Source: Ilyonectria destructans
Taxonomy: Eukaryota; Ascomycota; Sordariomycetes; Hypocreales; Nectriaceae
Reading direction: 5' to 3'
Assembly: GCA_020740775.1 (NCBI GenBank)
Contig: JAHEWK010000009.1
Span: 2,666,001-2,730,000 of the forward strand
DNA: 64,000 nt
A program made the translations under genes and the position numbers. Shown here piece by piece: positions 56,743 through 64,000 of the stretch (positions within the stretch are counted from its first letter, which is position 1; every line of letters begins with the position of its first letter). Below the pieces are notes generated by a model, which saw only the letters and a list, made by a program, of their open reading frames with translations, ran no database searches and was not told where the DNA came from.

Positions 56743-57297
56743 CTTTAGAGGTAAAAAAGTAGTAAAATAAAGTAATATTATTATAAAAAAGATATTCTAA
56801 TAAAGAATATAAAGTTAAGAGGTATATAAAGATAAAAGGTAGATAGTATAAAATAGTATAAAATAGTATATTAATAGTATATAATATTATAATAATAATA
56901 TAGAATAAGTCTAAAATTACCTAAAGGGTCTCAGTCTTTTTATAGATAATTTACTTAAAATTCAGCTATTATATTAAGATAATATATATATTATTAAAAA
57001 GCCCAAAATTCCAGCCTTCTTATAGTACTGTATTTATCCTTATAGGTACTTTCCTTATTAAGTAATATTAATTCTAAATAGTATATACTTTAAATTTAAC
57101 TGATTTTAAAGTGCAGATAGATTAATAAGCTGATTCAGGCTGATTAGTTATATAGTATAAATATCAGTAATAATACTGTATTTTAATATCTTCTTATAAG
57201 AATTTTTATAGGATTTTTAAGCTATATTTTAAAGCTTAAAGCTTAAAGCTTAATTTTATAAAGAAGTTATAAAGTTATATATTTATAGACTTTAATA
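56743..57297. repeat. Solo LTR, family A, RIP-mutated copy
   Basis: About 555 bp, same orientation as 53894-54445. Ends decayed to CTTTAGAGG and ACTTTAATA. Many CpA to TpA differences from the clean copies. No exact target duplication remains. An older insertion in the same Gypsy. Confidence 0.78.
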
Positions 57298-60200
57298 ATA
57301 TTAAAGTTATTTCTTTTTAGCTATAGTTATTTAAGTACTATATTATAGTTCTTAACTTTAATAATATTAAAATTAATATTTTTATTCTTATCTCCTATAA
57401 GTATCTTAAGGTAATTAACCTTTTAGATTATTTATCTATTATTATAGCTAAAAGATATATCTTTTAGATTAGATATTTTATAGAGTTTATTTTAATATCT
57501 CTATAAAATTTCCAATTTATTTACTAATTCTAATTAGATATAGTTTATAGCAGTACTACAGTCTATTAGTATTATTATCTATACTCCTTTAATATAGACT
57601 TTTACTGTAATTATATTTTCTTTAGAGTAATTTATTATATTAAGAGCTTTTTATAGAAGTAGGGTATCTTCTTCTATTATTATATTTATTTATTACTTCT
57701 CTATAGATAGTAAGTATTATTTTTTATATACTTATAGATTTCTTTATACTATAGCCTATTATAGAGTTCTCCTTTTATTTATATCTTAAAGCTAAATTTA
57801 TTCTTATATATCTTATAGATTTATATAGTAATTTTCTATAAGTATTTTATATACTTAAGGTATATTCTATTAGTACAGTTTATAATATAATTAGCTGGAT
57901 ATTTAAGCAGACTATACTATAATTAAACTTTCTATTTCTTATATATATAGTATTCTTCTATTATATATTTATTAATTATTAAATCTTTCTTAATATATTT
58001 ATTAAAATAGAAGTTATTAAGCTATTTAAATATAGCTACTTCTTATTCTTTAAATTACTTAATAACTCTATAGTCTCTTATCTTTATTTTATTATAGAAT
58101 TATTATAGCAGCTAAAGTACAGTTTATATAAAATAGCAGTTATAGTAGATTTTCTTAAAATAATATATTAAGTATATATAGTAGGTATATAATAGCTATA
58201 ATATACTATTATATCCTAGAGTTTTAAAGTGCAATCTTAATTTATCTCTAAGAGTTACTAATTCTAGATAATTATTTAGCTTAAGGATATCTTTTTATAG
58301 AATTATATAGATATAGATAGATTATTCTTCTTCTATATTTACTGTATATTTAAGAAGGTATTTAAGTATTTATTAATTTCTTTCTTATTCTATAGTTATT
58401 ATAAAAGTAAGTTTAAAGGTACTATCTTTTAGTTTACTTTCTTTAGGGTATTATACTATTAACTTATTTCCCGAGCTATTACTATTATTATTATCAGATT
58501 TAGGGTATTTATCTATTAAAGTCTAGATGTTTTTATTAATAAGGGAGAGCTTAAGTTATTTAGCTTATCTAGCTTTTATATCTATATTAATATTTAGCTC
58601 TTCTTTCTTTTATATATAGAATTTACACCTGATTTTATTATCTTATTATTATTAAAGTAAGATTTTAGTAGTTTTCTTATAGAAGGTTATTATAACTGGT
58701 AGTATTTTTAGAGTAGATTATCTATCTGAAATATTATTTTTATTATTAGTGACTTTTACTATAAAGTGAATATATTTAAAGATCTTCTTTTCTTTAATTT
58801 TCTTATTTTTTCTAACTATATTGATTTTCTTTATTCTATAAGGTACTCTATTTCTTTTCTATCTAAAGGATATTAAAACTGATATCTAAAGTATTAAGAT
58901 ATTATTAATATTGGATATTATATCCTTTTATTTTTCCTTAAAAGGTAGTTAGCCTTCTTCTTCTATTATTTAGTTAGATTTATAATTATAGTCTTTCTAA
59001 GTATTTTCTTACTCTTAAGGTTAATATTTATAGTAAGGCCTACTTTATCTAGCTGAGTTTCTATATTATTATAATTAGTATAGGCTATTATAATTATATA
59101 TTTTTTCTATTTAGAGTTCTTCTTTCTATTAGTTAATTTATTCTATCTTCTTTTTATTTTTAGATATAAATTTAAATTAGTTATTAGTCTTAAGTTTTTA
59201 GTATTTATAGAATATATACTTAATATTACTGCAGTTTTAATAGATTGCCTTAAAGTAGTTCTTTTTAATTACTTTAATATTTATAGAGTCTAAATGTATT
59301 CTATAGAAGGTATCTATATTTTATTTCTTTTTCTAATTAGTATTAAATTTCTTATTTTTCTAGTTAGAGGTATAAAATTCTCTTAACTTTTTAATCTTCT
59401 TTTTTTATTATTATTTAAATTATCAGTTATTAATTTCTACAGTCAGTTATATAAGTCTATTATAGATAGTAGGATTCTTTTTTCTAATTATAGTATTTTT
59501 AACTTTAAACTTTAATTTTTAATAGAAGTTTACTATATTAGCTTCTTCTCTTTAGTTAAGTTATAATATTAAGTTATAGTATTTAGCTATATATATAGAT
59601 ATAGCTTCTGCCTATTAGAGTTTCTAAAGAGCTTATTTTATAATTTTCTTCTTATTCTGAAATCTATAAAAAGCCTTAAGTTTATACTTAAAAGTTAAGT
59701 AGCTTCTATAAATAGCTTTAATTTCTTTTTTTCTTTAATTATAGGTATTATTAATATAGTTCTTTATAATAGGTTTAAATTATTATAGAGCTTTATCTAT
59801 AAGGAATTCTATACTGTATTAAACTCTAGCTTTATCTGTAATAAACTATATTAAGTAGTATATCTAGTAGGCTTTAAGTTATATAAGAAATCCCTAAGGT
59901 TTTATAGCTAAGCTATTATAGAGGTTAGGCTGATATAATTTAAGGATTTCTCTAGTATCTTTACCTCTAGCTATATTAAATATAAGATTTTTAATATAGT
60001 TCTTATATATAGTTTTCTAATTAATAAGTTTCTATATTAATTTATTATTTTATTCCAGTAGGTTTTTATATTAGATATTAGAATATTAATTTACTTCTAT
60101 TTATTAGCTATATTTACTTTTAAAGCAGTTAGAAGTTTATTAAGCTATATTAATAGTTCTTTATTAAACTATTTAAACTTCTTAAAGTTCTTTATAGTAA

Positions 60201-60381
60201 CTTCTTTATTATTATCCTTCTTTTTAATAAAATTAAAATTCCTATTATTATTAATAAGAAAGTTATAAGTTTAATTTCTAAAGAAACTTAAACTTTTAGA
60301 GGATATTATAAATACTATTATAGTAAATTTAATATTATTTAAAATTAATATAAGTAATATACTAAATAAGAGCTATTAATA

Positions 60382-60764
60382 TATAATAATTAGTATACTA
60401 TACTATACTTATAAATTTAAAGTAAGCTAATTCTAATTAGTTATTTATATAATAAAAAATTAAATAGATTAAGACTTAAATAAGTAGGTTATATCTAATA
60501 ATAGTAAAGTAAAGAGTACTTAATATAATTAAGTTATATTAATAGCTAAAAAGCTATCTATATTAGATATATACTTTTTAGATAACTATACTAAATAGAT
60601 TATATAATTAGTAGAGTATTTAATTTTAAAGTATACTACTTTAAGATTAATACTCTAGAAGTATATTACTTTTACTTTCTGTAATTCTATTATAATTAGC
60701 TAGAGCTAACTGTAGGTTCTATATACTGCTGTTTTAAACTGCCTTTCTAGCTTAAGCTGTGATA
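60382..60764 (-). repeat. 5' LTR of the Gypsy element (family C)
   Basis: 383 bp, matching 51711-52095; followed by the right CTATA duplication at 60765-60769. Confidence 0.82.
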
Positions 60765-60769
60765 CTATA

Positions 60770-62560
60770 AGATATAACTATATATCTAAATCTCGAAAAT
60801 TAATAAATCTAGAGGAATAGATAATTATTTAATATATTCTTAACCTGGATTTATAATTAGTTTCTTTCTACCTTTATAATATAGAAGATATAGCTAATAA
60901 ACTGCTTGCTAACTGCAATATACCTTCTATTAGTAAGTATTAGGCTTCTAACTTTATTAAGTAATAATTAGAGTTAAAGATATATTCTTTTTGGAGATAT
61001 AACTACTAAAGAGCTAAATATAAAGATCTAGAGGTTATTCTTAGCTAGTTTATACTTATATAGAATATAATTACTAAATATAGTATTATAGAGTTAGATA
61101 TTTATAACTTTAATAAGATTAATTTTATAATAGAAATTATCTTAATAGATATAGTTATTATAAGTGCGGAAAGATATTCTAATGTAAAATTAGCTTAGCT
61201 TAGTATTAAAGACTATATATATATAATTTTATAACTTCTCTATAAGATTAAGCTTTAAGCTTTAGGCTTAAAAATATAGCTTAAAAATTCTAATAAAAAT
61301 CTTATAATTATATACTAAAATACAGTATTAATAGCAATATTAATACTATATAACTAATTAATCTGAATTAGCTTATTAATCTATCTATACTTTTAAATTA
61401 ATTAATTTCAAATTATTAGCTATTTAGAATTAATATTACTTAATAATAAAAGTACTTATAAGGATAAATATAGTACTATAAGAAAGCTGGAATTTAAGAC
61501 TTTTCAGTAGTATATCTATTATTCTAATATAATAGCTTGATTTTAAGTAAATTATCTATAAAAAGGCTAAAACCCCCTAAGTAATTTCAGACTTATTCTA
61601 TATTATTATTATAATATAACACACTATTAATACACTATTTTATACTATCTTATACTATTTACCTCTTATCTTTATATACCCCTTAACCTTATATTCTTTA
61701 TTAGAATATCTCTTTTATAATAATATTATTTTATTTTACTGCCTTATAACCTCTAATACTTAGAAACTAAAAATAGATTACAGTTATCTAGAGTATTAAT
61801 TTCTAAGGATAGTAGCTGCTGCTATTTATTATTATTACAAGCTAATATTACCTCTTAATATAGTATAAAAATAGCCCTCTACTATAAGACTGAGTTATTA
61901 CTATAACTGAAAATAGCTAGATAATAAATAAAAGAAGCCTAGAATAAGTTCAGTGTTTCTATAAGTATATCAAGCTGTATATAACTAGTAAATATTGCCT
62001 TCTTATTCTAGATAGCTATAAAAGTTACCTTTAGTTAACTTTAAGCTTTACTATAAGAAAAATAAGATTGTCACACTTTATATACCTTCTTATTTATCCT
62101 ATATTCTTTAGCCTCTTAATATTGGGTATTTTAGCCTGCTTAAGTAAGTATATAGGTAATAAATAGAGAGAAAGATACAGGTAGGTATAATATATATTAC
62201 TAAAGAGGATTTCTTTATAGTATTTTCGCTGTATTCTAAAAGTCTATAATAGAAAAGAATATCTAAGCGGGTTTTTAAGGAGTAGGCCTTATATCTTTAA
62301 ATTCGAAAAGTGTAATCTTAAGGCTGAATATAAAGCTATATATACTGCTGCTAGTTAATAGAGTTAATAAGCTACTAGTACTTTAAATTTCTAAGATACT
62401 AAATAACCTAATAGAAGTAAGCTTATAATCTAAATTTATTAAGACCTGAATCTCTTAATACTAAAGAAGCTCTCTAATATTAATTTTATATACTATTAAT
62501 CAATTTATAAAGAGAACTTAAGAAATTATATATCAGATTGTATTACTAAGGTTAAAAAAC
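60770..62560. other. Right part of the second family H repeat copy
   Basis: AT-rich. 60770-61203 matches 36320-36690, and 61764-62500 matches 36730-36755 then 37207-37905. It is interrupted by a family A solo LTR. It gives the empty site for the inverted-motif element at 36.76-37.21 kb. Confidence 0.65.
61204..61758. repeat. Solo LTR, family A, RIP-mutated, target duplication CTTAG
   Basis: Starts TATTAAAGACTATAT and ends ACCTCTAATA, flanked by CTTAG at 61199-61203 and 61759-61763. 555 bp, same orientation as 1487-2038. Confidence 0.86.
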
Positions 62561-63310
62561 TAGTGTAATAATCGGTATACTATACTATACTTATAAGTTT
62601 AGAGTAGGCTAATCCTGATTGGTAGTTTATATAACGGGGAATCAGGCGGGTTAAGACTTAAACAAGCAGGTTATATCTAATAATAGTAGAGCAAAGAATA
62701 CTCAATATAATTAAGTTATATTAATAGCTGAGGAGCTGCCTATACTAGATATACACTTCTCAGATAACTAGATACTAGGTGGACTGCCGTATCCTCCGGG
62801 GGACTGCCGCCAGTCCAGAACCGCCTTTGTCGGTCCTGGTGGAGCGTCAGTCCCGAGGCGGACCACGGGATTAATCCGTATAAAAGTGGTTCTCATCGTT
62901 CTGCCAGTTCTAACCGCCTGGTTATAACATAGGCCGTAACAACTAGATTCTTTAAGATAAAAATAAGATATTTAGTTAATATTAATAGGCTAAAAAGAAA
63001 TAATTGCGGGATAGAGGAAGTTTAACTCTAGCTGAAGGGCAGGATTTACAGGATCAGAAGGATATAAATATACAGTTAGAAGAAGAAAGCCGTCGAAATA
63101 GCAGTCAGAAGCAGAGGTCAGAAATAAAGACACGGCAATATAGCGTCTGCGGCAAGACAGAATATAACGTACGAAGGTGTCAAATCGAAGTAACAGTATC
63201 TCAAGAATAGAGTCCCAATTGATTTGAGCCGATTTAGAGTATTGTGGTTGATTTTATAGGGGTAGAGAGTTGCGAGGTTGTGGAAAATTGACCGCACGCT
63301 TGTTTTGACC
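62520..63310 (+). pseudogene. Fot1/pogo-type transposase C-terminus, split by a solo LTR
   Basis: Across the ACTAG duplication the translation reads as a helical Leu/Asn/Arg-rich segment, then RDRGSLTLAEGQDLQDQKDI and a C-terminal QYSVCGKTEYNVRRCQ. This is the usual Fot1-type tail: SLT-AEGQDL followed by a C-x2-C-x4-H-x4-C knuckle. The knuckle has lost its first Cys and its His (both Tyr) and Gly is Glu, all transitions. The open part is 63004-63210. The GC-normal tail to about 63300 resembles an element end. No left inverted repeat found. Confidence 0.65.
62564..62941. repeat. Solo LTR, family C (378 bp), target duplication ACTAG
   Basis: Starts TGTAATAATCGGTATAC and ends GGCCGTAACA, flanked by ACTAG at 62559-62563 and 62942-62946. 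It is the least mutated family C copy and the same family as the Gypsy LTRs at 51711 and 60382. Confidence 0.9.
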
Positions 63311-64000
63311 GTATGCTTATCATGTATGTTATAGCTATTGTTATATTGAGACCTCCTGTGGCGGCATAATATGCATCTCTATGCTATGTGGAATCAACTA
63401 GAAGCTGCTTGCTAAGCCGGTAGCAATAGGGGGCAACTTTTATCTTTAGTGGCGATATTTCTATCCCTTTAAGTATAAAATAGGGCCTTTATAACCCTCA
63501 ATTAATAGAGGGACAACCTTTTCGATTAACATCATTTTGATCAATAACTCCTGCTATTGCATATAGCAAATTGCGTATCCAACAATTATTTTAAATTTTT
63601 AAGAATTCTTTTAAAAATCACGTTTTAAGGTATAAAACTACTTTGGGACACTCGGTTATTTAAGATACTCGCTTATCACGTACGTTAGTTACTGCCTATA
63701 TAGATAGATAAAGATAATAAATAGAGAGTTAAGAAGATTCTATATACTAAATATAAGAAAATCAGTTAAGGTAGAAGGTATAAAGCTCTTATTAGATAAT
63801 TCAGCTATACTACCCCAACCTGAAAGCTTATTAAAAGCCTGGAAGAAGTTAAAGCTCTTAATATATTACAAACTAATCTTAGTGGCCGATAGACCACTAG
63901 AGGAGTATGAGGCGAAGAGGCGGCAAGAGCATCGCTCGGAAAGATAAGGCTTTGACGGAAGGACAGAGGGTCTGAAGAACAGGGAAAGTCCCAGGGCTCT
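63311..64000. other. Window end, no supported gene
   Basis: Mixed composition, with AT-rich stretches near 63590-63800 and a GC-normal tail (63880-64000). No motif recognised; it may be the beginning of another repeat. Confidence 0.4.

Larger units (their letters stand above)
51711..60764 (-). mobile_element. Full-length but RIP-destroyed Gypsy retrotransposon, target duplication CTATA
   Basis: LTRs at 51711-52095 and 60382-60764 flank the element, with CTATA at 51706-51710 and 60765-60769. Minus orientation is shown by the purine tract next to the left LTR (AAAAAGAGAGAT on the minus strand) and by minus-strand pol motifs: YYLNNILIF (mutated YLDDILIF) at 56011-56050 and an integrase-tail-like QTDGQ..E..LKQYL pattern with stops at about 53540-53610. 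After removing two nested family A LTRs it is about 7.9 kb. No open frame longer than a few dozen codons remains. Confidence 0.85.

Noticed and set aside
1..64000. Telomeric TTAGGG arrays or rDNA
   Set aside because: None seen; subtelomeric location is suggested only by repeat content.

Overview
This is a window from a filamentous ascomycete (Pezizomycotina) chromosome, most likely a repeat-rich accessory or subtelomeric-like compartment. The evidence is short GT-AG introns, fungal families (Zn2Cys6 regulators, RTA1 exporters, tyrosinase, dienelactone hydrolase, HeLo-like and kinase-like proteins), and several long AT-rich blocks in which transposon reading frames are riddled with TAA/TAG. 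That pattern is expected from repeat-induced point mutation (RIP, CpA to TpA). The species cannot be named from the sequence alone.

Layout. 0.4-4.2 kb is a decayed pogo/Fot1-type DNA transposon with 97-bp inverted ends, hosting two solo LTRs with perfect 5-bp target duplications. 4.5-9.2 kb is a gene island: an internally deleted TauD-type dioxygenase relic, then a head-to-head pair of a HeLo-like/pseudokinase protein and a protein kinase that now carries frame breaks. 9.4-21.3 kb is retrotransposon: a heavily mutated chromodomain Gypsy (plus strand, pol to 3' LTR) abutting a much less mutated Gypsy gag-protease region (minus strand). 21.6-35.5 kb is mostly genic: dienelactone hydrolase, a cysteine-rich surface-type protein, a truncated SNG1-like gene, a secreted six-bladed kelch protein, a secreted tyrosinase, a Tad1-like LINE endonuclease relic, and a broken Zn2Cys6 regulator with a solo LTR just upstream of its first ATG. 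35.8-40.9 kb is an AT-rich block with a recurring inverted motif. 41.3-43.1 kb holds a relic gene of unknown function. 43.8-48.7 kb is a tidy trio: RTA1, a divergent Zn2Cys6 regulator, and a second RTA1. 49.7-51.3 kb is a cluster of small solo LTR-like elements and a PD-(D/E)XK relic. 51.7-60.8 kb is a complete but dead Gypsy element (minus strand) with two LTRs and target duplication CTATA, itself invaded by other LTRs. 60.8-64 kb continues the repeat it interrupted and ends in a Fot1-type transposase relic.

How the parts relate. The functional-looking genes are small islands between layers of nested elements whose order can be read from target duplications and mutation load. Notable units are the divergent HeLo/pseudokinase-kinase pair (possible self/non-self or immune-type signalling), the regulator bracketed by two lipid-translocating-exporter-like proteins, and an inverted-motif element family for which this window supplies both a filled and an empty site. 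Intron positions are given by consensus splice sites plus family conservation; no transcript data were available. All homology calls come from recognising motifs by eye.
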